64,000 nucleotides of DNA, from contig NZ_CP081878.1 of the NCBI RefSeq assembly GCF_022170825.1, positions 274,001 to 338,000 on the forward strand. Direction: 5' to 3'. The translations under genes and the position numbers were made by a program. The notes beneath the pieces are model-generated. The model was given only the letters and a program-made list of their open reading frames with translations. It did not search any database and was not told the DNA's origin. This DNA comes from Exiguobacterium acetylicum. GTDB lineage: Bacteria; Bacillota; Bacilli; Exiguobacteriales; Exiguobacteriaceae. Of this stretch, positions 50,542-59,861 are shown piece by piece. Within the stretch, counting starts at the first letter, position 1, and each line of letters begins with the position of its first letter.

Positions 50542-51584
50542 GTTTGATTAAAGATGTTTTTTCACCGAGTTGGCTCGATCGCTTAGGAGAAGCGGTCGAT
50601 GTACCAGATTTTCGTAAGCGAGTTGAACGGGAGGACTGGGACGATCTTGCGTTTAAACAACGCGTCCGTCGTATTGCGGAGACGCTGGAATCCGTCCTGC
50701 CACCGTTTCCGGACTCGATCGGGGAGCTAGAGCGGCTTGCACCGCAGTTTACCGGGCTACCGGGTATTGTTTTTCCAGAGTATGTCGAACGGACCGCAAC
50801 ACTTACTGACTGGACGCTCGCGTTAGAAACACTCGTCAAGTTGACGCCGTATTCGACGTCGGAGTTCGCTGTCCGGCGTTTTCTACTCGCTGATCAAGAG
50901 CGTTATCTCGAGCAAGCACTCATGTGGACAACATCAGACGATGAACATGTCCGGCGCTTAGCATCCGAAGGGACACGACCGCGTCTGCCATGGGGACAAG
51001 CGATTCCGCGTCTGATTGCTGATCCGCGACCGGCGTTACCGATTCTTGATGCGTTACTACAGGATCCGTCACTCTACGTCCGAAAAAGTGTCGCTAATCA
51101 CTTGAATGATATTTCAAAGACGCATCCGGAATACCTAATCGAGCGGATTGAACGTCACTTAGGAACAGATCCGAATACGGATTGGATTTTACGTCATGCT
51201 TCGAGAACGTTACTGAAGCGTGGAAATCCAGAAGTGCTGCAGTTATTCGGGCACGTGACGCAAGGGGACGTGACAGTGGAAGATTTGAGCGTCTCGCCAG
51301 TGACGATTGGTCAAGAGTTACAGTTTTCGTTTCAAGTAAACAGTTCCGTTGAACAACGTCTGCGTCTTGAGTACGCGATTGATTATGTCAAACAACGTGG
51401 AACAAGTCGGAAGGTGTTTCAACTGCGGGAGCGGGAAGTCAAAGGTATCTTACAAGTCGAACGACGCCAATCGTTTCGGAACATGACGACGCGCGTCCAT
51501 TATCCTGGTACACATACATTGACGATTTTGATTAACGGAGAGGCTTACGCGACAGCAACGTTTGAGGTCGAGGAGGAGAGCTGA
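50538..51584 (+). CDS. DNA alkylation repair protein with HEAT repeats (AlkD-like)
   Basis: The 348-residue protein is built of helical repeats (DLAFKQRVRRIAETLE, EHVRRLASEGTRPRLPWG, LYVRKSVANHLNDISKTHP), the hallmark of AlkC/AlkD-type glycosylases. RLPW and NDISK are conserved in this group. A C-terminal beta domain of about 110 residues resembles the immunoglobulin-like end of AlkC proteins. It excises alkylated purines. It overlaps ada by ATGA, so it belongs to the adaptive response. The longer frame from 50427 lies within ada and is rejected. Confidence 0.88.
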   Translation: MSLIKDVFSPSWLDRLGEAVDVPDFRKRVEREDWDDLAFKQRVRRIAETLESVLPPFPDSIGELERLAPQFTGLPGIVFPEYVERTATLTDWTLALETLVKLTPYSTSEFAVRRFLLADQERYLEQALMWTTSDDEHVRRLASEGTRPRLPWGQAIPRLIADPRPALPILDALLQDPSLYVRKSVANHLNDISKTHPEYLIERIERHLGTDPNTDWILRHASRTLLKRGNPEVLQLFGHVTQGDVTVEDLSVSPVTIGQELQFSFQVNSSVEQRLRLEYAIDYVKQRGTSRKVFQLREREVKGILQVERRQSFRNMTTRVHYPGTHTLTILINGEAYATATFEVEEES

Positions 51585-51926
51585 ATGCAAGGACGACATC
51601 CAGATTTTACGACGTCGCGCCTGTTTGTTGAAGCGACGGATACTGCAACGGGTTGCAAGTGGACGCTGCATGCGTTACGTGAGAAAACGATTGTTGGAAC
51701 GATTATTTTTACATGGGAGGATTCAATCGGAAGTCTGCGATATACATCAAATGATGAAGACGATCAGAATGGTTATATCACAGAAGCACTGACTTCGATT
51801 CTCTCGTATCTCGCGCGGACGTTGTTACTGACGTGTGTCTACGGTGAAGCGGGCAGTGAGACGGTCTGGCATCGGAACGGATTTCATTTGCATGCTAATC
51901 GATATGAACGCGAACTGCATCATTAA
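51585..51926 (+). CDS. GNAT-like small protein
   Basis: The 113-residue product begins directly after the stop of the AlkD-like gene (GAGGAGAGCTGAATG). The C-terminal part, LLLTCVYGEAGSETVWHRNGFH, looks like the end of a GNAT acetyltransferase. The preceding part lacks a clear acetyl-CoA loop (Q/RxxGxG/A), so it may be an incomplete or degenerate member. As third gene of the ada operon it may act in the same stress. It ends at a strong terminator. Confidence 0.6.
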   Translation: MQGRHPDFTTSRLFVEATDTATGCKWTLHALREKTIVGTIIFTWEDSIGSLRYTSNDEDDQNGYITEALTSILSYLARTLLLTCVYGEAGSETVWHRNGFHLHANRYERELHH

Positions 51927-51960
51927 AACCCCGTCCTAAATAGCAGGACGGGGTTTGTTT
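51926..51960. terminator. terminator of the ada operon, overlapping the stop codon
   Basis: AAACCCCGTCCT and AGGACGGGGTTT form a perfect 12-bp stem; the first A belongs to the TAA stop. The converging P-loop gene ends at 51965. Confidence 0.88.
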
Positions 51961-51964
51961 GTGC

Positions 51965-52543
51965 TTAAACCGTTGTTTTGGACCAGTCGAAGTGCGCACA
52001 AATCGCTTCCGCACTTTCACGTGCACTCAACTGTTCCGTATCGAGGAAGAGATAGTTGACGTCCGGTAATTCGCCTGGCAGCGAGCGTGTCCGGTATCCG
52101 TCCGCCGTCTCGCGTAAGTCTTGTTCAGAAGCGGCAAGGTCACGCTTCGTTACTTTGTGCGTCAATCGATTTTCAGTCGTGTTCCGGTGCAGACGAGTTG
52201 CGACCGGCGCATCCAGTTCTACGATGTAGACGTCAGCACCCGCTTGTTCGAATAATTCGACCGTCTCTTCGATGAACTCGAGACCACCGCCTTCGACACC
52301 GAATAGACAGAGGAATGTAAACAGGACACCTTCGAGCGAACTGTTCGCCATCTCCTTGAACATCTCACGTCGGATCGTATCCTTTAAGCGGTGATGCGCG
52401 GGTTCTGAGAAATCAAAATAAGGCAATAACAAGTCGATCGTCTGATGGTTATGGAAGACTTTCATCTCCGTCAACTGTTCGATTTCCTGACCGATCGTCA
52501 TCTTTCCGACTGCTTGCGGACCGAGCAATAAAACAAATTTCAT
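51965..52543 (-). CDS. P-loop nucleoside/shikimate-kinase-like ATPase
   Basis: The 192-residue protein starts FVLLLGPQAVGKMTIGQEI, a Walker A motif of the small-molecule kinase type, with a later VYIVELDAP strand and an RLHRNTTENRLTHKVTKRD lid-like segment. Similar proteins are annotated as shikimate kinase-like or AAA-type. The substrate is unknown. GAGGTGCGCC precedes the ATG. Monocistronic. Confidence 0.78.
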   Translation of the reverse strand: MKFVLLLGPQAVGKMTIGQEIEQLTEMKVFHNHQTIDLLLPYFDFSEPAHHRLKDTIRREMFKEMANSSLEGVLFTFLCLFGVEGGGLEFIEETVELFEQAGADVYIVELDAPVATRLHRNTTENRLTHKVTKRDLAASEQDLRETADGYRTRSLPGELPDVNYLFLDTEQLSARESAEAICAHFDWSKTTV

Positions 52544-52603
52544 GGGCGCACCTCATTTCCTTTTTCTGCTAAGAATAGCACATTCCGACGAGTGACATCA
52601 CTA

Positions 52604-52630
52604 GAACGTTTGTTCGTAATTTGGTATAAT
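52604..52630 (+). promoter_or_regulatory. LexA (SOS) box and -10 upstream of the NUMOD4/HNH gene
   Basis: GAACGTTTGTTC at 52604-52615 fits the Firmicute SOS core GAAC-N4-GTTC exactly, and the flanks A...G are near CGAAC..GTTCG. The -10 TATAAT lies at 52625, so the box fills the space between -35 and -10, where LexA would block RNA polymerase. Confidence 0.6.
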
Positions 52631-52675
52631 TCAAGTATGAAGTCCTGTCGTGTCCTTGTCTGAAGGAGGACAACC

Positions 52676-53203
52676 ATGCAAGAACAATGGAAAGCCGTCA
52701 TCGGCTATGTAGGTATATACGAAGTCTCATCGCTTGGTCGCGTAAGATCGCTCGACCGGACGATCGTGACGTGTCGCGGTGTCCAGCAACGACGAAAAGG
52801 TGTCTTGCTCCGTCCGCGGCTCAATCGGGAAGGGTATCGCAAAGTCACGCTTTACCAACGTGGCCGAGGAGAACGGGTGCAGGTCGGAATGCTTGTCGCA
52901 CAAGCCTTTCTGACGGCTGACGTCACGGAAGCGCGACTCGTCCGGCACAACGGCAAACGGGCTGACGATCAGTTGTCGAACTTAGAGGTCCTACCTTCGA
53001 TTGATCAGCAATATAACGAACTACTTGGTGAGTTTGATCTCTTGTTACATCAACATGTGACGCTGTCACCGTTTCAGATTCGAACGATTCGTGCGCAGTA
53101 CGAAAAAGGGAAGACGATTCGTCAACTGGCAAAGCAGTATGATGTGACCGAGAACCGGATCCGGAACATCATCGATAAAAAGGAAGCACGTTATATCGGC
53201 TGA
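52676..53203 (+). CDS. NUMOD4/HNH-type protein with C-terminal helix-turn-helix
   Basis: The 175-residue protein has a NUMOD4 motif (WKAVIGYVGIYEVSSLGRVRSLDR), an HNH-like part (VAQAFLTADVTEARLVRHNGKRADDQLSNLEV) and a C-terminal DNA-binding helix pair (GKTIRQLAKQYDVTENRIRNI). Such proteins are usually homing endonucleases in phages. Here the first His of HNH and the second half are weakly kept (RHNGK, NLE), so nuclease activity is uncertain. It stands free in the chromosome with its own AAGGAGG and a LexA-type box, which points to a DNA-damage role. Confidence 0.75.
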   Translation: MQEQWKAVIGYVGIYEVSSLGRVRSLDRTIVTCRGVQQRRKGVLLRPRLNREGYRKVTLYQRGRGERVQVGMLVAQAFLTADVTEARLVRHNGKRADDQLSNLEVLPSIDQQYNELLGEFDLLLHQHVTLSPFQIRTIRAQYEKGKTIRQLAKQYDVTENRIRNIIDKKEARYIG

Positions 53204-53212
53204 GAACAGAGT

Positions 53213-53247
53213 AAAAAGAGCGCTTACCAGAAATGGTAGGCGCTCCT
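53213..53247 (-). terminator. terminator of the divergent-tip chemoreceptor gene
   Basis: GAGCGCTTACCA and TGGTAGGCGCTC pair with one internal mismatch around GAAA; T5 follows on the minus strand. Confidence 0.82.
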
Positions 53248-53252
53248 TTGAT

Positions 53253-54902
53253 TTAATCCGATTGTTCGCCGGCACGCACGGTCTGTTGTAGCGAACTGAT
53301 CCGTGACTCGAGTACGGCACTATGTGTCTTCAGTTCCGTCTGCTGGGTGACGTGGTGTTGCATTTGATCCCCGAGGACCTGGCTGTAAGAAGAGAGTTCT
53401 GACATCAACTGTTGAACGGACTGCAAGTGTTCCTGCATGTTCCACTGAACATCTGCGACGATCTGCCGTTGCTGTTCGACGGTACCAAGTGTCGTTTCAA
53501 TCGTCGTCGCTTCGGTCAGCATCTGTTGCAAGTGTGTAGTTGCCGTCTCGAGCTGTTGCGACGTTGAGAGAAAACGTTCCGTCATCTGCGAGAGTGCTTG
53601 TTCGACTTGCTCGAGTCCCGCCGTCCACATCTGATTGACCTGCCGAATATGGTCCGTACTCGTCCGAATATCGATTGCCAGTTTTTCGACTTCCTTGGCG
53701 ACGACGGTGAAGCCACGACCGGCTTCTCCGGCACGTGTTGCCTCAATCAACGCGTTCAGTGACAAACGACGCGTCTCTTCAGCAACGCGCTGAATGTGCG
53801 AGATCGAGGTCTCCATTTGTTGCTGTAGGTGTGAGGTCTGTTGCAAAATCTGTTCCGTCGCCTGCGATTGTTCCTTCAGTAAGTGGCTTTTTTGTTGCAA
53901 GGTCTCGAGTGTCGCATGATTCGTAAGGACAGTCTGTTGAAAACGGGTCACAGCGTGTTGACTGTTGAGAAGTGTCGTTTGCATTTCTTCTAAGGCATCA
54001 TGTCCTTGGGCAGTCAAACGCGTCGAAGCGACGATCGTTTGATCCATTTGCGTCGATTGCGCAAGTAAGGAACCAGCGACTTCATCGACAGCTTGGACCG
54101 ATCGATCCATCGCCGATAAGCGCGAGGAAAAGTGGGGCTGGACGGACTCGAGTTCCTGACTCGCTTGTTGCATCTCAGTCGTTAAGTCACTAATCTGTTG
54201 CATCAACTGATTGTATTGAAACGTTAGTTGTTGTAATTCAAAGGTCGTCGTCTTGAGCGTTAATGGACGATACGATCGTTTCGCATGCGCTTCTTCAATC
54301 TGTAAGGCAAGTTTTGCTAACGGCGCTAATTGTCGTTGAATCCGCCAACGGATCAATAGACTGATGCTGACAAGTGTAATCACACTGACCCAGACGAGTG
54401 TCCAAGCTAACTCGCGAGCAGGAGCGATTAATTTATCACGATCGGTCGTCAGCAAGATGACGTCATCAAGTTCCGGAATCGTCATCGCGACAAGAAACTG
54501 GTCCTGATGCGAAAAAGCATATGTACGCGCATTCTTTAAGTGCTGTAGTAGTTGTTTCCGTTTTGCCGGTTCGAGTGTCAGCGATCGGAACGCTTCATTC
54601 GTATTCAAGCTTTGGAAGCGAATCGTATAGTCATCGCGTGATAAGTCAGTTCGTTGTTGCTGTTGTAATCGTTTAATCGCACGCATACGATCTGTTGCGT
54701 CATCCGGATACGCCAGAAACGTTGCCCGGACGTTCGCATCGAACATCGTCAATTCACGCATTAACCGTTCCTCGGTCGAAGCGACGGACTGTTGATAGGA
54801 AGCGTAGACGCTTAGACCGCTGATCACGATCAGTCCGATGGCAACGATCGGAATCAACCATCCATTTAGTTGTTGTGCTAATAATCGTTTTTTCGTATGC
54901 AT
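53253..54902 (-). CDS. chemoreceptor-like protein with atypical signalling tip
   Basis: The 549-residue protein has two membrane helices (residues 14-35 and 165-187) with a 130-residue outer sensor, then a very Gln-rich coiled coil. The tip region (about 370-410) reads [26 protein letters not shown], in place of the usual [17 protein letters not shown] seen in the other three receptors here. The HAMP segment is poorly kept. It may bind CheA/CheW weakly or serve another partner. The ATG at 54902 follows GGAGGAG; the longer frame is rejected. Confidence 0.82.
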   Translation of the reverse strand: MHTKKRLLAQQLNGWLIPIVAIGLIVISGLSVYASYQQSVASTEERLMRELTMFDANVRATFLAYPDDATDRMRAIKRLQQQQRTDLSRDDYTIRFQSLNTNEAFRSLTLEPAKRKQLLQHLKNARTYAFSHQDQFLVAMTIPELDDVILLTTDRDKLIAPARELAWTLVWVSVITLVSISLLIRWRIQRQLAPLAKLALQIEEAHAKRSYRPLTLKTTTFELQQLTFQYNQLMQQISDLTTEMQQASQELESVQPHFSSRLSAMDRSVQAVDEVAGSLLAQSTQMDQTIVASTRLTAQGHDALEEMQTTLLNSQHAVTRFQQTVLTNHATLETLQQKSHLLKEQSQATEQILQQTSHLQQQMETSISHIQRVAEETRRLSLNALIEATRAGEAGRGFTVVAKEVEKLAIDIRTSTDHIRQVNQMWTAGLEQVEQALSQMTERFLSTSQQLETATTHLQQMLTEATTIETTLGTVEQQRQIVADVQWNMQEHLQSVQQLMSELSSYSQVLGDQMQHHVTQQTELKTHSAVLESRISSLQQTVRAGEQSD

Positions 54903-54991
54903 AAAAAATATCTCCTCCCGTGTACCTATCGGAAGGAGAAGAAGCAACATGTATGAAGGTCTTGTACGGCTTGTGTAAAGGTCTTGTGAAT

Positions 54992-55168
54992 CTAATTCAC
55001 GTAAATCGGAAGGACGGTCGCAAGATGCGTCATAAGTGCTTGTGTCTCTTCTTTTGGTTCAGACGTGACATAAATGATTAACGCAGCAGCGACAATGACG
55101 AAGATGGCGATGACAAGAATGATGAAGAACGGCATCTTACTTTTACGTTTTTCGGCTTGACGATCCAT
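54992..55168 (-). CDS. small single-pass membrane protein (58 aa)
   Basis: The protein has a basic N-terminus ([12 protein letters not shown]), one hydrophobic helix ([20 protein letters not shown]) and a short outer tail. AAGGGGGAATC precedes the ATG at 55168. It is not recognised. It lies 90 bases upstream of the atypical chemoreceptor on the same strand with no terminator between, so both may share a transcript. Confidence 0.6.
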   Translation of the reverse strand: MDRQAEKRKSKMPFFIILVIAIFVIVAAALIIYVTSEPKEETQALMTHLATVLPIYVN

Positions 55169-55300
55169 GGAAGATTCCCCCTTAATGATGTAGACGATAG
55201 ACATATTTGTTTGATTCCCTCTCCTCTTGTTTGAAAACCTTGGAAAAAGAGGGGAATGTGCAACGTAACGGGAATAGAGTAGTCAACTAGAAAAAAGAGG

Positions 55301-55312
55301 GAGGACGTCCTC
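55301..55312 (+). promoter_or_regulatory. perfect palindrome covering the ribosome site of the diguanylate cyclase gene
   Basis: GAGGACGTCCTC directly precedes the GTG start and includes the GAGG core of the ribosome site. Pairing of GAGG with CCTC would hide it. The stem is only 4 bp, so the effect would be weak unless helped by a factor. Confidence 0.35.
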
Positions 55313-56407
55313 GTGCTCGAGTTGCTCAATTCGTTGTTGCTGAATTTTTCATTGTTGATCGCGACGCTCTTGTTTGCATTTTTACCGTTGCGCCGGATTG
55401 AGAGCATCTCGCCCGTATCCCCGCTTCATGTTCGTCTACTGATTGGCTGTATCGCTGGCATCATCGGCGCCTTATTGATTTTCAACAGTATCTCGTATGA
55501 CGTGGCAAAGATTGATTTGCGTCTCGTTGCACTCGTCACTGCTTATTTTTACGGTGGATTGGTCAGTGGAGGGGTGACGATGTTATTCATCGTCGGAGCA
55601 CGCTTTGCCGTCACACCGGCTGGTGAATATGAGGGATTAGTGCTGACGGCGCTGATTTGTGTCGCCTTACTTGTGACAGCCTCAATTTACCGGCGCTTCG
55701 CTGCGCAACGTTTAAAGGATTACCTCGTTTTGCTGGGCGCGGGGATTGCCTATAGTCTACCGGCGCTTTATTTATTGACGAACACGTTCGAACGGTTTTT
55801 AGAGATTGCGTTCGTCTACATCATCGTCATCATGATTGGTGGTTACGTGACCTATCGTTTCTTACAAGAACTAAGGAAGCACTTTTTATTCGTGCATACG
55901 CAACAAGAACTGGCTTTAACGGATGGGCTGACACAACTGGGAAATCGCCGGAAGCTGGATGAGACGTTAGCTGAGTACGCTAAGCATGGAACTGCCTTTT
56001 CCGCCCTCATTCTTGATCTTGATCACTTTAAATCAATCAACGATACATACGGACACGAAGGGGGCGACGTCGTCTTACGACAACTCAGCCATCTCTTGCA
56101 ATCGTATTGTCCAGAACAAGGAGTCGTCGGTCGGTACGGTGGTGAAGAGTTTGTCTTACTCTTGCCGGATGTACCACTTCGACAAGCGGAACGACTAGGG
56201 GAACGGATTCGTTCTGCCTGTGCCGATCAACACTTCGTTTATAAGGAACATCCCGTGTTTCATGTCACGTTATCGCTAGGCGTTGCCTCGTCCGATCAAG
56301 CATCAACCGTCTTTGAAACTGTCCAAAAGGCGGATCTCGCTTTATATGAAGCCAAACAAAGCGGACGGAACCGTGTCGTTGCGTACCGTGATCCGTCGTT
56401 GCGTTAA
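55313..56407 (+). CDS. membrane-bound diguanylate cyclase
   Basis: The 364-residue protein has a 5TM-5TMR_LYT-like membrane domain of six helices (residues 1-195) and a C-terminal GGDEF domain. DGLTQLGNRRKLDE, the metal-binding DLDHFKSINDTYGHEGGD and the active site RYGGEEF are intact, so it should make cyclic di-GMP from two GTP. No RxxD inhibitory site is seen four or five residues before GGEEF. The GTG at 55313 follows GGGAGGA at the right distance. The sensor helices are of the same type as in the LytS-like protein at 24.5 kb. Confidence 0.9.
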   Translation: MLELLNSLLLNFSLLIATLLFAFLPLRRIESISPVSPLHVRLLIGCIAGIIGALLIFNSISYDVAKIDLRLVALVTAYFYGGLVSGGVTMLFIVGARFAVTPAGEYEGLVLTALICVALLVTASIYRRFAAQRLKDYLVLLGAGIAYSLPALYLLTNTFERFLEIAFVYIIVIMIGGYVTYRFLQELRKHFLFVHTQQELALTDGLTQLGNRRKLDETLAEYAKHGTAFSALILDLDHFKSINDTYGHEGGDVVLRQLSHLLQSYCPEQGVVGRYGGEEFVLLLPDVPLRQAERLGERIRSACADQHFVYKEHPVFHVTLSLGVASSDQASTVFETVQKADLALYEAKQSGRNRVVAYRDPSLR

Positions 56408-56408
56408 A

Positions 56409-56446
56409 AAATCCCCCGTCCGACCAACTGGTCCGGCGGGGGATTT
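56409..56446. terminator. terminator between the cyclase gene and the NUDIX gene
   Basis: AAATCCCCCG and CGGGGGATTT with an inner CCGACCA/GGTCCGG make a stem of about 17 bp. Confidence 0.85.
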
Positions 56447-56450
56447 GTAT

Positions 56451-56858
56451 TCATGGCTGTAACAAGGAAAAAACATCGTACTGTTCAAAGTCAGCCAGAA
56501 TATTCGGTGCGATCAACTGACGGATCGTGGATTCGTCCGCCCAGAGATGAGCGTCGTGTTCTGCTGATAATTGAACGTCTGTCTGGTTCGTCGAGCAGAC
56601 GTACATCAACAAAATGATTTGCCGGTCAGGATGTGTCAGAAAACTCGAGGCGTAAAGCAGACGCTCCGGAGAAACCGTCAACTGTGTCTCTTCCTTAATT
56701 TCGCGAACGAGACTATCGAGCGGGAATTCACCGAAGTCCATCTTCCCACCCGGACATTCCCATGTTCCACCGCCAAAGTCAGCAGCAGCCCGCCGGACGA
56801 TCAGGAGACGTTGCTTGTGAATGATGATGCCCTTAACAGCAGGAACGATCTTCGTCAT
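56451..56858 (-). CDS. NUDIX hydrolase (MutT-like)
   Basis: The 135-residue protein has a Nudix box GGKMDFGEFPLDSLVREI then KEETQL, where the final Gly-hydrophobic pair of the consensus is Gln-Leu. WECPGGKMD precedes it. Substrate unknown; such enzymes clean up oxidised or unusual nucleotides. It overlaps the peptidase gene upstream by 4 bases and so is cotranslated. Confidence 0.87.
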   Translation of the reverse strand: MTKIVPAVKGIIIHKQRLLIVRRAAADFGGGTWECPGGKMDFGEFPLDSLVREIKEETQLTVSPERLLYASSFLTHPDRQIILLMYVCSTNQTDVQLSAEHDAHLWADESTIRQLIAPNILADFEQYDVFSLLQP

Positions 56859-57505
56859 CTGACTCGACTCTGCGATAACACGACGGGATTGGTTCCTTCT
56901 GTTTCGATCAGTTGCTGATTTTGTAAGTAGATACCGCTTGCGTCAGCAAGTCCATACGCCCAGCTTGTATTTTCTTCAGTAAAGGATTGCACGAGATGGG
57001 CAGCTTCGCCCCACGTCTCGTAATGCACACAGACAACCGCGTCTTTCAGTAAGGCAAGACCAGGTAAGCGAAGTCGTTGACCGTCTCGTTGATCGATTTT
57101 CGGAATCACACATTGTTCAGGCGAAACGAGGGCACCGGCCGAAAAACCGGCAATCGGTACGCCATTTGCGAAATGCGATTGGATGATGTCATCGAGTTCC
57201 GTATCGACAAGATAGCGCTGATAGAGCTCCGTCTCGCCACCAGAGATGATGATGCCCTGACACTGTTTCAATTGCGCGAGTTGCTCCTTTGTCGGTGCGT
57301 CAGACAATGGTAGATGGACAAAAGACGAAACGCCATCTTCCTGTAATGGTTCCGTATAGATCGAAGCATAGCCCAACCAATCTTTACCGGTCCGCGGAAC
57401 GTATAAAATCGCGATTGGTCCACCATTCGTTAACGCGGCAAATCGTGTTCGTAAGTGCGGTGTAAAAGGAGGACCGCCTCCAAATAGGAATAAGTGAGTC
57501 GGCAT
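56855..57505 (-). CDS. peptidase S51 / dipeptidase E-like protein
   Basis: The 216-residue protein has the class I glutamine-amidotransferase-like fold of peptidase E. FGGGPPFTP, IISGGETELYQRYL and the nucleophilic Ser in IAGFSAGALVSP are visible. Peptidase E cleaves Asp-X dipeptides; some relatives are cyanophycinases. A His for the triad is in AVVCVHYETWGE. AAAGGAGACA precedes the ATG. It lies 21 bases after a chemoreceptor gene and overlaps a NUDIX gene. Confidence 0.82.
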   Translation of the reverse strand: MPTHLFLFGGGPPFTPHLRTRFAALTNGGPIAILYVPRTGKDWLGYASIYTEPLQEDGVSSFVHLPLSDAPTKEQLAQLKQCQGIIISGGETELYQRYLVDTELDDIIQSHFANGVPIAGFSAGALVSPEQCVIPKIDQRDGQRLRLPGLALLKDAVVCVHYETWGEAAHLVQSFTEENTSWAYGLADASGIYLQNQQLIETEGTNPVVLSQSRVR

Positions 57506-57526
57506 GAGGCATGTCTCCTTTCAGAT

Positions 57527-59599
57527 TTAGTCCAGTGTATAGCGGTTGATCGTCTCGTGCAATTCACGAGAGAGCGTATAAATTTCTTCCGTTAGTGTAT
57601 GCACGACGTCCATTCGTTCACTGAAGGTGAGCGACTGCTCGGATGCCTGTTGATTGTCTTGAGCACTGGCGATGATTCCGGCACGTAGTTGTTCGGCTTG
57701 AGCGACGAGATGCGAAGCGGTCGACAAGACATCCCGGTTCGTTTCCGAAAGGGCGGACATATCGACGGTGACACCTTTTGACTGCGTGACAATCGAATCA
57801 AACGACTGCGTCGCTTCCGTGACACGTACGACGCCGTCCTGAACGGCGACGGTTCCGCGTGCCATGGCGTCTTCAAGTTGTTTTGTCTCGCGTTGAATCG
57901 AGTCGATCGTTTCTTGAACACGTCCCATCGATTGTTTCGACTGATTGGCAAGGTTCTGGATCTCGCGTGCGACGACGACGAATCCTTTTCCTTGCTCCCC
58001 GGCACGCGCCGCTTCAATCGAAGCGTTCAACGAGAGTAGATTCGTCTCGTTAGCAATCGATTCGATGATGCTGATGATTTCAAGAATATTTTGCGAAGCG
58101 GTTTGGACACGACGTGATTTATCGGCCGCTTCATCAATCGCGTTTTGAATCGATTGCATCTGTTCCGTCACTGCATGCAAGTCAGAACGTCCCGTTGTCG
58201 CGAGACTTTCAGAACGGCTGGCACTATCAACGACGAGTGCCGATGTTTGTGCTGTTTGCTCGATCGTCGCCGTTAAAGATTGTAAAGACGCCGTGTGTCC
58301 ATCGAACGCACCAGACTGTTGCTGAGCAGTTGCGGCAATTCCCGTCATCGCGTGCGCCATCTCTTTTGTCCCATGTCCTGTTTCTTCCGCTTCAACGACG
58401 AGTTCTGCGAGAGAGTCATCAATCGTCCGTGACATCGTATCGACCCGTTTCACGAGATCAATCAAAGACAGACGCATCGTCTCGAATAAACGGGAGAGCT
58501 GTCCAATCTCATCACGTGACGTCGCGACGACTGGTTGTGATAAGTCATGTTCGGCAATCGCGCCCGCACTGTGCAACAACGCCTGGATCGGTCGGACGAG
58601 TGTACGTGTGAAAAGAATCGCAGCGACTGCAACCAAGGCGATTAACGCCACTAAAGCAATCAATAACTTTTGGACGAAATCAGATAAGGAAGCAAAGACT
58701 TCTTCCGTATGAACCTCTGTGATCAGTCCCCAGTTCAGTCCAGCGAGTTGAAGCGGTGTGAACGACGTCACGACCTCGTGACCATCTGTATCTGTCAGTT
58801 CTGTCGTATTCGTTTTCCCGGCAATGACTTGCTTGACCGGAGTCGACTGAATGCGTTTTTCGCCGACTTCGGTTTGTTTCGTTGCTCGGAAATCGGACCG
58901 CAGACGTTGATCGGCACCGACGAGATACGATTCACCGGTCTTACCGAGACCAGCCGTTGTTTTCATGATTTTATTAATTTGATTTCCGTCAAGCTGCAGC
59001 GCAAGGACACCACGCGGTTGATTCGTTCCTGGATCAACATACGGAATCGCGAAGAAAGCAGCGGGAGCTTTCGAAGGTTCGTAATAGGCGTAATCAGCGA
59101 TGACGCCTTTTTGTTGTGTTAAAGCGTCCTGATACGCTTTTCCGAGTCCCGATGATTTGAGGTCACCAGTGACGACGTTCTGTCCGAGATCCGGTTCCTT
59201 AAACGCCGTATAGACGACATTCCCGTCCGGATCAATGAAGAAGACGTCATAGAAGCCGAACTGTTCGATGTACTGATTGAAATACGTATCGAATTTCTTC
59301 GCTTCTTGTTGGTAGGCGTCATTCGCCAGTCCACCGTCCGCAAACTGTTTCGTTAAAGGAGCGAATGCCTGCTGGACTTGTTCATTTTCAGCTAACGCTT
59401 CGAGATTCAAGAACTTCTCATCGATATGTTGCGTGACCGTTGCTTTTTTAGCATCACGAATCGCTTCAAGCTTTGAATAGGCCTCGTCTGTCAACGCACC
59501 TTTTGTTTCGACATACAAGAACGAGCCGATCAAAACGATCGGTACAATTGCAAGACCGAGAAAAGCGAGTAACATTTTCGGATACAGACCCCACTTCAT
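57527..59599 (-). CDS. methyl-accepting chemotaxis protein with Cache sensor
   Basis: The 690-residue receptor has two membrane helices (about 8-30 and 305-330), a large outer dCache-type domain between them ([62 protein letters not shown]), a HAMP domain ([20 protein letters not shown]) and a signalling domain with the canonical tip [20 protein letters not shown]. Cache domains bind small ligands such as amino acids. The ATG at 59599 is chosen because GGAGTG precedes it and the membrane helix follows. The longer frame is rejected. Confidence 0.93.
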   Translation of the reverse strand: MKWGLYPKMLLAFLGLAIVPIVLIGSFLYVETKGALTDEAYSKLEAIRDAKKATVTQHIDEKFLNLEALAENEQVQQAFAPLTKQFADGGLANDAYQQEAKKFDTYFNQYIEQFGFYDVFFIDPDGNVVYTAFKEPDLGQNVVTGDLKSSGLGKAYQDALTQQKGVIADYAYYEPSKAPAAFFAIPYVDPGTNQPRGVLALQLDGNQINKIMKTTAGLGKTGESYLVGADQRLRSDFRATKQTEVGEKRIQSTPVKQVIAGKTNTTELTDTDGHEVVTSFTPLQLAGLNWGLITEVHTEEVFASLSDFVQKLLIALVALIALVAVAAILFTRTLVRPIQALLHSAGAIAEHDLSQPVVATSRDEIGQLSRLFETMRLSLIDLVKRVDTMSRTIDDSLAELVVEAEETGHGTKEMAHAMTGIAATAQQQSGAFDGHTASLQSLTATIEQTAQTSALVVDSASRSESLATTGRSDLHAVTEQMQSIQNAIDEAADKSRRVQTASQNILEIISIIESIANETNLLSLNASIEAARAGEQGKGFVVVAREIQNLANQSKQSMGRVQETIDSIQRETKQLEDAMARGTVAVQDGVVRVTEATQSFDSIVTQSKGVTVDMSALSETNRDVLSTASHLVAQAEQLRAGIIASAQDNQQASEQSLTFSERMDVVHTLTEEIYTLSRELHETINRYTLD

Positions 59600-59805
59600 C
59601 CGAACACACTCCGTTCTTATTGGATTTCTTTTAGTGTACGAAAGGAGACGGGACAGAAGTACTACATTACCATATATTTTAAATGACTTTATTTTCCTCA
59701 TACACTTTAAAATCAGGGTCAATGAGCCGATAGGAGCGTTACGAATGATATGATAAGAACATTTTTTGATGGGTGAGACTTTAAACCAAGAAAAAAATTG
59801 TGTCA

Positions 59806-59832
59806 GGTTAAAAATAACAAATGGGGTATAAT
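59806..59832 (+). promoter_or_regulatory. promoter of the unknown three-gene operon, SigB- or SigA-like
   Basis: GGTTAA, 12 bases, GGGTAT resembles a SigB promoter; the same place has a perfect TATAAT at 59827, which could serve SigA, though no good -35 is 17 bases before it. The start codon follows 30 bases later. Confidence 0.45.
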
Positions 59833-59861
59833 GGAAATATCAATTTTAGAGGATGATCACG

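Noticed and set aside
54957-54995. AGGTCTTGT direct repeats between the atypical receptor and the small membrane protein genes
   Set aside because: Two 9-base near copies are too short and imperfect to support an element.
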